Shown here piece after piece: positions 1 to 10,900 of a DNA stretch of 64,000 nucleotides. The DNA is from Riptortus pedestris (Eukaryota; Arthropoda; Insecta; Hemiptera; Alydidae). A model generated the notes under the pieces. The model made no database searches. It saw only the letters and a program-made list of their open reading frames with translations, and was not told the origin of the DNA. Each line of letters opens with the position of its first letter. Position 1 is the stretch's first letter. Position numbers and translations under genes: made by a program. The stretch covers positions 96,716,501 to 96,780,500 of the forward strand of contig CM032228.1 in assembly GCA_019009955.1 (NCBI GenBank), written 5' to 3'.

Positions 1-586
1 ATCGCTATTTTTAATTTCATGCTTTCCTTATAACCCCTACTCCTGCCCGTCCATAGAAATGTTGGTATGGCTTATTATAATGAAGACCTCACTGCTAATA
101 CACATACCGAGTTTTATTTAGTTCGGTTGAGTCTTTTTTGGCAAATAATATTGTTGACTCCCGCTATAGTTTTTAGCGTATAACGCATTTAAAGTTCGGT
201 ATACGACAAAAGTGTATATAACAAAAGTTACTCTAAATAACAAAGTAAACAACTTTTGTTATGTGCATATTTGCCGAAAAACCAATAGAAAACGAAATAT
301 CACTATTTTTAATTTCAGGCTTCCCTTATAACCCCCACTCCTGTTCGTCTCAGAGAAAATTAATATAGCCTAAAGTCTAAGTTGGGTTAGTAGTAATATA
401 CATACCAAGTTTCATAAAATTCGGTTCAGCCGTTTAAGCGTGAAAAGGTAACAAACAAACAAACAAACAAACAAACAAACAAACATACACGAAAGAAACA
501 AAATGCAGATATGGTGTCTATGACATGTGAAACGAAAAGTTATCGTGAAATTTCGCGAAAAAAATCAATGTACAGACAGAGGTTAC

Positions 587-591
<5 letters not shown>
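1..591 (-). mobile_element. Non-autonomous Helitron, reversed, cut by the window edge
   Basis: Reads as the reverse complement of 20364-20900 and 30302-30840 with few differences, including an (AAAC)n tract at 450-485. No coding capacity. It abuts the (TA)n tract at 592-657. Confidence 0.75.

Positions 592-657
<66 letters not shown>
592..657. repeat. (TA)n microsatellite
   Basis: About 33 TA units between the reversed Helitron and the 3' end of the MITE-like repeat. It coincides with the short TA stretch inside the MITE-like consensus, the probable Helitron target. Confidence 0.95.
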
Positions 658-662
<5 letters not shown>

Positions 663-785
663 GAACGTACCTCATTTTCGTCATCTCCTGGGTAGGATCG
701 ATGGACATTTGAAGAAATTTTTCGAAAATCGCGTCATGAGTACGGCCTCAATAGCTGATTTCCCTTAAGGGAAATCTGCTAATAT
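658..785 (+). repeat. MITE-like repeat B, 3' end
   Basis: Matches the last ~125 bp of the copies at 15545-15677 and 46882-47008, ending in the shared GGGAAATCTGCTAA terminus. Confidence 0.75.
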
Positions 786-869
786 ACACGAGTTGGAGGC
801 TGTTAGAAATGAGAGTAATCCAACATACTTGGCAGTATCAGAGACCTGAACTTGGTTAACAAGTCATTG

Positions 870-990
870 AGTACAGTGTTCCCCAAGGTAACAATGAAAC
901 TATATATTGTTACGCTTTATTACCAAAATCAGTAATAAACGTTGTTTATTAGAGTTCTTTTGGATTGCAAAATTAAACACACACGAGCTT
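870..990 (-). repeat. LTR-like fragment, reversed
   Basis: The reverse complement contains CAATCCAAAAGAACTCTAAT and AACGTTTATTA, as in the 3' parts of the repeats at 29395-29890 and 44440-44640. It adjoins the Gypsy pol remnant. Confidence 0.55.
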
Positions 991-1004
991 CCTAATTTTG
1001 CTCA

Positions 1005-2335
1005 CCCCTAAATGCTCTTCTTAGAAAGAAAGGGGTTCGATGGGAATGGAATCAAGATTGTGAGAATGCGGTAAAAGAAATAAAAAACTGTCTTGTATCT
1101 GCCCCGGTGTTAGTGCCATATTCAGATGAGATGCCAATTGTTGTTGCAGCTGATGCGTTTACAACAGATTTAGGGTGTGCAATATTTCATAGATATTCCG
1201 ATGATCAGGATCGACCTGTTGCGTATGTATCAAAAACACATCCACAGAAAAACAATATTCAAAGATAGAACGGGAAGCACTGGCGATCTTTTTTTAAGTT
1301 CAAAAATTTAGAATTTATCTGTAGGGACGGGAATTTTCGCTTCAGACAGATCACCGTCTATTATTGTCTCTTTTTGGATCAATGAGAGGAGTACCAAGTA
1401 CAACTTCCTGTAGGCTACAAAGATGTGCATTGTTCTTGACCAATTTTACATTCAAGATTGAGTATATTTCGACGAAGAAATTTGGTAAACTTTTTGAGTT
1501 AAGTCATTTACCCATTGAAGGAGAATAATTTGATAATGAAGACTATGGGCATCAGTAGGTTGTATCAATGTATATAAGCTAGAAAATACATTGTCGAAGG
1601 TTGGCTCACTGATACTTCACCAGAATTTACAGTGTACAAGAGTAAAAATGGTCAACTAACAGTTCATGAAGGCAGCATCCTGTGGGGTTTGCGAACGGTG
1701 ATTTCTCATAATACCGAACTCTTGTTTTGCGTGATTTGCATGAGACTTACATGGGAATAGTAAAACTGAAAGCTAGAGAAAGAGTATGGTGGCCTTGGTA
1801 GGATAAGGCCATTTCTGTCTGTAATCGGTATGAGGAAAAAGAACCAGGAAGGAAATGTAGCAGTTGGCCAGAGACTACAGAAATATGATCCTGTACATCT
1901 AGACCTGGCGGGACCTTTCTTGCGAGGACTTTTTTGATAGCTGTTGATGCCCATTCAAGGTTGGGTGGAAATTTTAAAACTATACTCAACAAGTCATTAT
2001 TAAAAATATAATGGCATGGATTTCACATTTTGACATACCCAAGGCCTTAGTTACCGATAATGGTACTTATTATCATCTAGTGAGTTAAAGCAGTTTTGCA
2101 GATAATTTGAATAATTTTCTTTTTAAATACTGGGCAACACTTCACTTGTCCACAGGTCTTTCTCCAGCAGAAATATTTATGGGGAGGAGACTCAGGTGTC
2201 AGATGGATTTTCTATGACCGGAACAAAAAGAAGCATACAAGAATATGAAAGAGAACAAGAGGAAATCGGTGGAAGAAGGAAGACCAAATGCCGTAAAATA
2301 TTTCAGGCCGAAGGAGTTAGTCTATGCGCTAGAGT
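1005..2335 (+). pseudogene. Ty3/Gypsy pol remnant (RNase H to integrase)
   Basis: Translation in shifting frames shows RT end/RNase H (APVLVPYSDEMPIVVAADA, RPVAYVSKT), integrase core (VDAHSR; PKALVTDNGTYY) and integrase C-terminal part (GLSPAEIFMGRRLRCQMDF). Frameshifts, stop codons and deletions between these blocks make it inactive. Confidence 0.85.
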
Positions 2336-2352
2336 ACTAGTTTGTAGTTTTA

Positions 2353-3285
2353 ACGTTCATTCGTTAAATAAATGAAAATGTAAAAAAATAACACAGTTTT
2401 TTTAGTTAATTGCAAAATATACACATTTTAAACACGTAAAAATAAGGAACTCTAACTTGAGTGAAAAGAAGAAAAAACTAGCCTTCACAACTTTCTGTTG
2501 TTCACAGCTGGTTGGCATTTGTTGTCATGATAATGAATGCTGCCGCTATTGCACTCCCCCTGGTCGGGATGGAGTCACTGATGAAAAACTGACACCTTCA
2601 CTAGACGGCCGGACCTAGCTGTGTATCCATCAGATGTTGCAGGGAGTGTCTTGCCACTTCTGGTGGGCTGTGGATCGGTGCTAGGATTTTTGGGGGGCTG
2701 CTTGCTTGTCTGTGGCTCTGGAGGTTCCTGGGGAACTTGATGCGGCACTATGGTGTCCCAGCTGTGTTCCTTCATGAGGTAGACTGACTTGACTTCGTTG
2801 ACGGAGACACAGGACTTCGCACAGGTGCCTAAGTCGGAGCTCATCTCAGGCCAAAAAGAGCATTAGGAATGAGTTTCCTTGTCGCCTTGATGCCGGGATG
2901 GCTCAGGCTGGTCAAAAGTGGAGTGCCTCTAGAGGGACATACGGTCATACAGTTGCTGTCTAGGTCTCACAATGCAGCCTGGACTCTGTTCCGGGGACTG
3001 ATATCAGCTTGGGAAATCCTGTAGTATCTGGGCCTAAGGACAACTGTTAGGGATGATGGAAATTGAAGATGCTGAGACAGTGGAGAATCTCCCTATCGTC
3101 TTGAGACCAGTGTGCTGGCCACAGAGAGCTTGTAGTAATTGGGAAAGTTTGTGCTGTATGGGACGACCAACATCAGCTACTACGAAGGTCTACTGAATGA
3201 TGCACCTGAGACCAATGTCGAGCTTGAGCATCTTCTCGCATTAACATGGGTTGGTCACCACTTTAACGATCATTCGTTAAATAAA
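2353..3285 (-). pseudogene. Second Gypsy pol remnant, opposite strand, bracketed by a direct repeat
   Basis: On the minus strand, LTSLSHPGIKATRKLI (integrase zinc-finger region) near 2850-2930 is followed by a Pro-rich tail ending DGYTARSGRLVK (stop at 2575), the usual end of Gypsy polyproteins; the integrase core between them is missing. A near-palindromic sequence, TTAACGWTCATTCGTTAA, occurs in the same orientation at both edges (about 2353 and 3263). Confidence 0.7.
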
Positions 3286-3432
3286 TTGAGAACGTATTGA
3301 TAATAAATAGGAGTGAGCATTATGAAAATATTAACTAACAATAGCAAATGCTCATCAGTAGATCGTTTTAAAAAGGCTATTTAGGAAATAATTTTGCTTG
3401 GAAGAATAAGACTGAATGATAGTAAATTGTTG

Positions 3433-3438
3433 TTTATT
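3433..3438 (-). terminator. Candidate CABIN1 polyadenylation signal AATAAA
   Basis: First canonical AATAAA on the minus strand after the CABIN1 stop, about 285 nt downstream. An ATTAAA variant lies nearer at 3585-3590. Which is used cannot be told from sequence alone. Confidence 0.4.
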
Positions 3439-3722
3439 AATGTTATAAATAAGCAATATTTAAATAGAATTAGGTATCTATTTACCAAACTCTTTTCTTC
3501 TAATAATCTATGAAATCTTACAACTTATTAAGAACAGGTCTTCTTTACAGTTGTGTTTCAATATAATTTGTGATATGTTTGCTATTTAATCTTAGATGTT
3601 TAAGAAAATATGATGAATATGTTTAGATACTAAGAATTAACTATTTAATGAAAAAGTTCAATATATACATATCATTTAAACATTAGCAGATAATAAATAA
3701 GCAAGCAATATACATAAACAAC

Positions 3723-4988
3723 CTAATCATCAAGAACAATTACTTCACAAGGGTCTTTAGAATTTTTAGATTTTGGTTGCTGAACAGGAATAATCGACAT
3801 TTCATCTTGAACTATAGTTGGTTTTTTGTTAGTGGCTGTTATTGTTATGCTACTACCAAAGTTCCTTAATGCATCAGCAACACTACTATCAATACTGGGA
3901 ACCTTATTAGGCAATTTAATTTTTTCATCAGATCCATGTGATCGAGAAGGTATAACTTTTTGTTGACTAGTAGTTGGTATAATACTGATTGAGTTAACTA
4001 TGTCTTTTCGAGGCACAGAAGGCTGAGAACGAATGCTAAATGCTGATTTGGGCTTAGGTGTTATCTGTCTGACAGTAAGTTCATTAGAAGGATGAAAAGG
4101 TAGTTCAGGTGGCTTTTTTGTATGAGTTTTATCAAATGAAATTTGGGAGGGGGCTATTGCTGTCGAGGGAGTAATTGATATAGGAGTAGTGGCAGACACA
4201 GATGTTGGAGTAATTGAAACAGATGGTGATGTCATTGATACAGAATTAGGAGTTATTGTAAGAGAACTTGGAGTTGGAATAGTGTTGGGAGTAATAGATA
4301 AAATATTTGATGGCAGAGGTACTGGAGAAGAAGTGTTTACCACTGAAGTTGCTGAAGAATTAGAAGGTGTGGGTGAAGGAGTTGTAGAAGTAGAAACTAT
4401 TTTTTTTGCAGACAAGATTTTATGTTGCAGGCTAACTTCTTGGGTGGTCGTTTTAGGAATAGAAGGTTGAACAGAAGGGATTGGTTGGATACTTATACTT
4501 GGTGGCCGGAATGGTTGTCCAGAAGGAATCCACTGAGTTGCAGGAACTGGTGAGGGAGGATTTGTTTTACGTGGTTTATATGGTGGGTTAATTTTCCTGC
4601 TAACAGAAACTGAAATAGGTGAAGAACTTGGAGGTGGAATTTGTTTGACTGGGCTAGTTGCTGAAGGTGGTTTTATAGGGTTTGAAGCAGGTTTCAGAGG
4701 TGTAATGGACAAACTTGGTCGATCCTTCAAAACTGAACCTCCTGTTGATGAAGTACTTGTTTGGCCCTGTGCAGTTGCGGATTGGGCTGCTAATTGTCGT
4801 GAAAGTTCAGCATTTTGTTGGGAGTAATGACGAAGAAGTTCAGTTTGATACGAGACAAATGAAGAAACTGTCATTCCACGAGGTAATCGAGGAACGCCTG
4901 AAGAGCTGGAGCCTGGAGGACGTCCTCGAGGCTTCCTTGATGTTCCAGCACGAGCACCACGACGTGGCATACTAATCACAGTGGGTGG
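3723..4988 (-). CDS. CABIN1: CABIN1 exon 34, last coding exon (residues 1727-2147)
   Basis: Acceptor TTTCAG after a T tract, phase 0; one open frame to the TAG at 3723-3725. It starts with a basic segment holding an AT-hook-like PRGRPPG (4911-4931), then a short helix (SYQTELLRHYSQQNAEL), then about 330 Pro/Ser/Thr-rich disordered residues with PSLSIT (4701-4718), PSISIQ (4485-4502) and PSVSIT (4209-4226), which fit the PxIxIT calcineurin docking pattern. It ends CEVIVLDD, a SUMO-interacting-type motif. Human cabin-1 also has a PxIxIT site (PEITVT) in its tail; homology of this exon rests on position and motif type rather than on long alignment. Confidence 0.88.
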   Translation of the reverse strand, partial: PPTVISMPRRGARAGTSRKPRGRPPGSSSSGVPRLPRGMTVSSFVSYQTELLRHYSQQNAELSRQLAAQSATAQGQTSTSSTGGSVLKDRPSLSITPLKPASNPIKPPSATSPVKQIPPPSSSPISVSVSRKINPPYKPRKTNPPSPVPATQWIPSGQPFRPPSISIQPIPSVQPSIPKTTTQEVSLQHKILSAKKIVSTSTTPSPTPSNSSATSVVNTSSPVPLPSNILSITPNTIPTPSSLTITPNSVSMTSPSVSITPTSVSATTPISITPSTAIAPSQISFDKTHTKKPPELPFHPSNELTVRQITPKPKSAFSIRSQPSVPRKDIVNSISIIPTTSQQKVIPSRSHGSDEKIKLPNKVPSIDSSVADALRNFGSSITITATNKKPTIVQDEMSIIPVQQPKSKNSKDPCEVIVLDD

Positions 4989-7900
4989 CTGAAACAAAAA
5001 AAAATGCGCTCCAATTGAACCAAAAATGGTATTTAACTTATGTATTGTAATATTGATGCATCACATAAATAGCTGACAAACCCTCAAGGGAAATCTGCTA
5101 AAAACAAACAACAATGCCCTTTTCATCAACATTTTCCTTGATGGCATCTATTAATCATATTGTTGATTTATAAAATTCAGCAAAGTAGAAATATATAAAT
5201 TCATTATAATATGTTTCATAGTGGTGACATTGGATGTGGGAAGATTGTGACTAAACTAACTTGTCCCGTCCATAAACTTCAGACATACATTGCCTTGCAT
5301 CTTCTTATATAAATTAAAAGCCTGTATTCTTGTATAATGGAATAAAGTTGATATTATATTTTATATTACTTCCAGCAAAAAAATGAAATAAAAGTGGTTT
5401 ATATAGAATTCTCATTTACTTAACAAAATAAAGGAACTAAAAGATTTTAGCCGAAAGCTGTGAAATTTTCAAAAATGGTCTCTAATGGGGTGAAGATAGG
5501 GTGGTGGGGGGTCTATTACAATATTGAGTTCAATAAAAATATTTCAAGGCCCTCACATTTTGGATCTCTTAAATTACAGGTTTAAGAGAAATGCTGTGTG
5601 ACTATTAATAACAATCAGAGCAGAACCTTCTACAATGGTAAGTTGTAGACCTAGAGTGGTGGGTTCGATTCCTGCCCTGGGCAGTAGAAATTTATTTAGT
5701 GATGGACTCATTAAATAAACTCCTTAGGCCCACCCTGGTTAGAAAAGAGTGGTAAGCTGTAGATAACCCATCCCGATTAGCTATAGTAGCATAAAGTAGA
5801 CGTAAACATAAAAACCAGAAAACCCCCCTTGAATTGCAAGCTTTTAAAAAAAAAATAAAAAAAAAAATAGAAGGGAAAACACTTATCATAGACTATGACA
5901 TTAACAAAGAAATAAATTCTCCCCTAACAATGAACAAATTAAAAAAAAAAAAAAAAGTCCATATCAAATTATTTACAATTATCCCTCTATTGCAATATTT
6001 GGTGAAAAGGAGTTTCTCGATAGGTAGAAATTGCATACGATAATTTCCATCTTGAAACAGTAAGGGATCTAAATCTCTCATATCATGTCTTTCAAAAGTG
6101 TTGGAAAAAGTTATCAATGCTCGGCTAGTCTAATACATGAATAAACCTAAACTAATAAACCGACTATCACTCCCCCGAAAACCCTACTTGCCTATCAACC
6201 AAGTTATTCTTCATCATGATGTTCCAAAAGCTTTCGCTAAGAAGAAAAAAGCTAAGTCACCATTTCTTTTGAATGATACAATGTAGAGTAATAGGGTCAT
6301 TGCCCAACTTGTGAAACACAGTTTAAAAAGAAAGGATAGTAAAATTTATAAGCAAATTTTTAAATAATAGAAGATTTCAATTAAAATTACCAAGACACGC
6401 ATCTGAAATCTATTTATTAGAAAATGGACCCCTCAGGCATTTACATTCATTGTCATGATCTTTAAAATAGTAATAAATGATACATAATCTTCAACCTGGC
6501 GTAAAATATTCCTTGATCACAGATGATGCTATATACTTTGAAAAACAATGGCCATCGTGAAAATTAAACTTTGAAGCTCAATAGAAAATTTGGAAGAATG
6601 ATGTAGACATACTGGTTTCAAAACTTCGAAAGAAAAACTAAATGTTTGCATTGGTGCTAACAAAAAATAAATGAAACTGTAAAATGAACCCCACACTCCT
6701 ATTCTATAATTATAACTTGTTCATGGGTTGTGATAGAAAAATATATTTAAAAATTTATAGGGCAATAGTGAGGTCATTAATTGATTACGGATCACCGATC
6801 TATGGCTCTGGTAGCCCTTCTGCTTTGAAAATGCTGGATAGTATCTATAATGCCAGCATAAGAGTGGCAATAGGAGCCTTTCATACTACTCCTGTGGATA
6901 GCCTAAAGTAGAAACTAGAGCAACTCACAGCTTACCTTCCAACACAATTTTCAAAAATGTTTGAATAATTTGAATATAAAAATGCCAGACACTTTTGAAA
7001 TTGTGGAAGTTCGTACATCATTATAAGCGATTCTTTAAGCTCATTTCAGGCTATAAAAAACAATGAACCCCCTCCCTCCGACTCCCGTAGTAAAACATAA
7101 CTTGCATAAACTGTTCTATAAGTTTACAAAAGAGCATTTATGGGGGTTTCATCCAATAGAAATATACTTTTTAATGAATTGGCTGATCTAGAGGCAGGCT
7201 CATAAGGAATATATGATGTCTGTTACCATACACTTTGATACAGCCTATGACATTAAAAATTATAGCTGGTCTCCAAAAACTGTTTTTCTTCTTAAGGTAT
7301 ATTTAATAACATTGGGTTGAACTTTGTTCTCTTGTATATAATCATTGATATATTTACAAACAAAACTATTAGTTTAATACCTGAACTGCTGGGAGTGAAG
7401 TGCCTTCTTGAGATGAAGCAGGACTAGATAGGTTGGAAGGAACAGTGCCACTTGAAGGTGTATTTGCAACAACTGGTTGCTGCTGAGGTTGAGGCTGGTT
7501 TTGTTGTTGATGCTGTACCAGTTGAGGTTGCTGTAATGGCTGGCTCGGTGCTTGTGTAGGAAGAGCCTGAGGTGGAGTAGGTAATGATAACGAATTAGAC
7601 TGAAATTGTTGTGGAGTTGAAGCTTGTTGGCGCTCTAACTGAATTTGCTGAGTACAATAACGAATTGCATTGTCTAAAGTAGAAGATCCTTCATTTCCAC
7701 TCTGAAACAAGAATAATTAATTTATTTATAATTTTCATATTGCCATTGTAATATTATCATAATTTAAAAACTTTGACTACTTTAATCAACTTGTCCCTGG
7801 TGAAATGATAATAGTTTATTATTTCGTTCTAACACTAGGTATTTTATTGACTTTTTTTTCCTCATCTAAGGACCCCCGAAATGAGGGAGGATATTTTCAG

Positions 7901-10900
7901 AATTCTCTCTACTTGTACTCCTCCCCCCATTTTTCGATATTGCTTACAGTGGAGGGTCATATCAATGTTTAATAATTATTTTATATTTTTATTGCAAATT
8001 AATTATTCTAAATAAAAATACAATTGAAATATTATTAACAAAATCCAATAATCAAGTTAAAGTAAATAAAATGTGTATTAAAAATAAGAAATTACCGTGA
8101 TAATAAAAAAAACAGACTAAAATAAAAGGAAGACATGGTGCTTTCAATTTCAAGAGATTACTTGTCCTTTATACAAGGATTTCTATTACAAAATTCACAT
8201 TCATAGCATTTCAGTGGGAGGAAGGGGATTAAGAGGGGAAATTTCGTAAATTCAAAATATCTCCATTAGTATACATCAGATCAAAAAGTGTATAGAATCA
8301 ATCTTATTACAAATTGAATGATCTATAAATGTTCTATACATATGTCCTGTATCATTAATACTAACCGAAATATTTGGATTTTATAGTTTTCCGCTTTCAG
8401 TAAACCCCCACTCCTACTAATGACATATTATTAATACGCTGTTATATCATGAACCACTTCATTATAAGGTTAAATACCAAACATTGTTTTCAATGAACTT
8501 TTTCTTTATGAGATACATGCAAATAAGTTTTGTTGATCCACCCCCCCTTTTTCTGTTCTTGGATTACTAAATTTTGAGTGATTGAGATAAAAATTATTCT
8601 GATTCATTATAAATTACAGCACTAGCTATAGTAAATAATTTTCAATAAAATGAATATGATATATTTCATTAATTCCTTTCTTTCCAGTCTAGAATATTTC
8701 CATCTATCTATTCAGCTCTGCGAGGTTAGCTGATTTGTTTTTTTACAATTCAGATGCTTTCCATTGTAGAGATTATTAACTTGTAAATTGACTGAAAGAT
8801 TTCTCATTACTACTTGTATTTATTCACTTAATATTCACGGTGATGTTACCAGTATGCACATTAATCTATTGCAAAACTTCGCGTGGGAAATCTGCTCAGT
8901 TTATGCCACCCCTACGTGCCAGTCTTCTTTAGCATGGTAAAAAAGATTAAGGTTTGATATAAAATGTTTGTCTGAGTTGTCAGGGAGAAGGAAGGAAAGT
9001 CTAAATGACTCTTTCATAGAGACGGATGGCAGAGAGGGAGCTGTAGCGTAATCTCTCTTTACACCTAATTCTCATATATGAATGGCTAATAATTTATAAT
9101 CAAACAAATGTATACTACAATAAGATAGTTGTACATACCTGATTAGTACTAAGTTTTACATAAGCTTCTGTAAGGGCATTATTAAATTTTGGGAGGTTAT
9201 TTTTGGAAGCTCGTTTATACATATTATAGACTTCCAAAATAAATTTATTCAGGTCTTCTTTCTCCATTTCAGGTATTTTTTTTCTGAGAACTTGTACACA
9301 CAAAGTTGCAGCTTCTCTGCTTAGCTCCTCTCGTTCACTATCTCTAACATACTTTCTGTTAAAATGAAACAAAATTTCATGTCAGAATGTGTAAAATACT
9401 TTAATCCTAACTTAATCTATTGTTGCTTTTTAAATTGTAATTCAGAAAATAAAATAGCTTTTCTAATGAATGAAGAGCTTAATTTATGCATAATAACTGA
9501 GGAGAAAAGGACTCTGAGCAAATATTTTTAATAAAAAGTTTCATTCCTTCTAATAATAAGTCTTTAAAATATAAAACATTTATAGTATTAACCAATTATA
9601 TCTCTTAAGGTTTAGTATAAACTATTTTGCTATCTGAGTGTATGATGATTTAATGTACGGGTTTTTATAACGTACAATAACAAAACTTGAAAGTAATAAG
9701 GCACTATAATTTATAAAAAAACAAACAACTGGTCGAAAAATAAAAGATTGAAGAACACAAAATGCAATAAATAATAACAATCGGTCTTTGAATAGATAAC
9801 AACAAAATGGTTCGGAGCAGAGTTCACAAAAACACAACAAACACAACTGCGAGAGTAAGGGGTCAATTTTACACACTAACTGGCAGGATATTATGAGGTT
9901 GCTCGCAGTGTAGCCACCTTAAAATTAGATTAATTGTTTTAGGTTAAATAGTTCCTGGCAATACTGTCACTGAGACCACGTGGCAGCTAGTAGGGGTTAG
10001 GTTAAGGGTTGTTATAGAGCAGGTCAAGCTGCTACAATGACAAAGCAAACAATAATTTCTTTGAAAATTTATTATTGTTTGCCTGAAATCTATTATTATC
10101 AATTTATAATTTTCCATGTATATTTATTAGAAGTTAAATATTTTTAATGATCACTAAAAGTGAACCTGGACAATCCATAATCATATTGTTTATGTTTTTT
10201 ATAAAATCTAAATAGTCCATTAATATTAATTAACCATTATCGTTTATGGCATACTTGAGAAAAACAATAGAGGCAAACATACTTATCAGCATCGGGTGTT
10301 ATCTTTAAATGAAGAGCCAACTCAAATAGCATATTATAATCTTTAGTTTCACGAAGAAATTCTAAAAGCAAGAGAATAGACCTTCCCATATGTGCAGCAA
10401 AACTTCCAGGACGATCTATCTCACCAATTGGAATTCTCCATATACCCTACAATAAAAGATTTATCATATTTAAATAGTAGGATATGTTAAAAAGTACATT
10501 TGAAATTAAATAAATAAGGGATTATACTCAATTCAGTCTTGGTGTCAGGGCCAGACAGCAGCTGCTCGTTGAATCTAAGGACTATTGCAATGTGCCTCAA
10601 GCCTTTCTGGCAGGTCACATGGTAAATGGTCGTTAGCTGAAGCAAGTTATGTCAGCTGATGTGAATTGATTATTTATGATATGAGTTGAAATAATTTTTT
10701 TAGTTCAAAGGTAAATGCTACAAAAATATTATTCAGGAATTTCATTTCAGTTCCTTTAGATACAAATATTTTTATTTTTAATATGAATGTTTTCCTTTAT
10801 TGTATGTTTTATGCTACATCTTTCCTCTAAGATATTTTGGATACAAAATTTAAAAAAGAAATATTTGTTTAATATTGCATGTTTCATTTATGCTGTATTG

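Noticed and set aside
511..768. Plus-strand open frame with a long YI run
   Set aside because: The frame is made by the (TA)n tract and transposon sequence; the same occurs at 20068-20301, 20284-20505 and 30166-30366.
4189..4470. Plus-strand frames opposite the last CABIN1 exon
   Set aside because: They are antisense shadows of a low-complexity Ser/Thr/Pro-coding exon; the conserved motifs and splice acceptor are on the minus strand.
9985..10010. GGTTAGGTTAAGGG, reminiscent of insect telomere repeats
   Set aside because: Only about two imperfect units in unique intron sequence.
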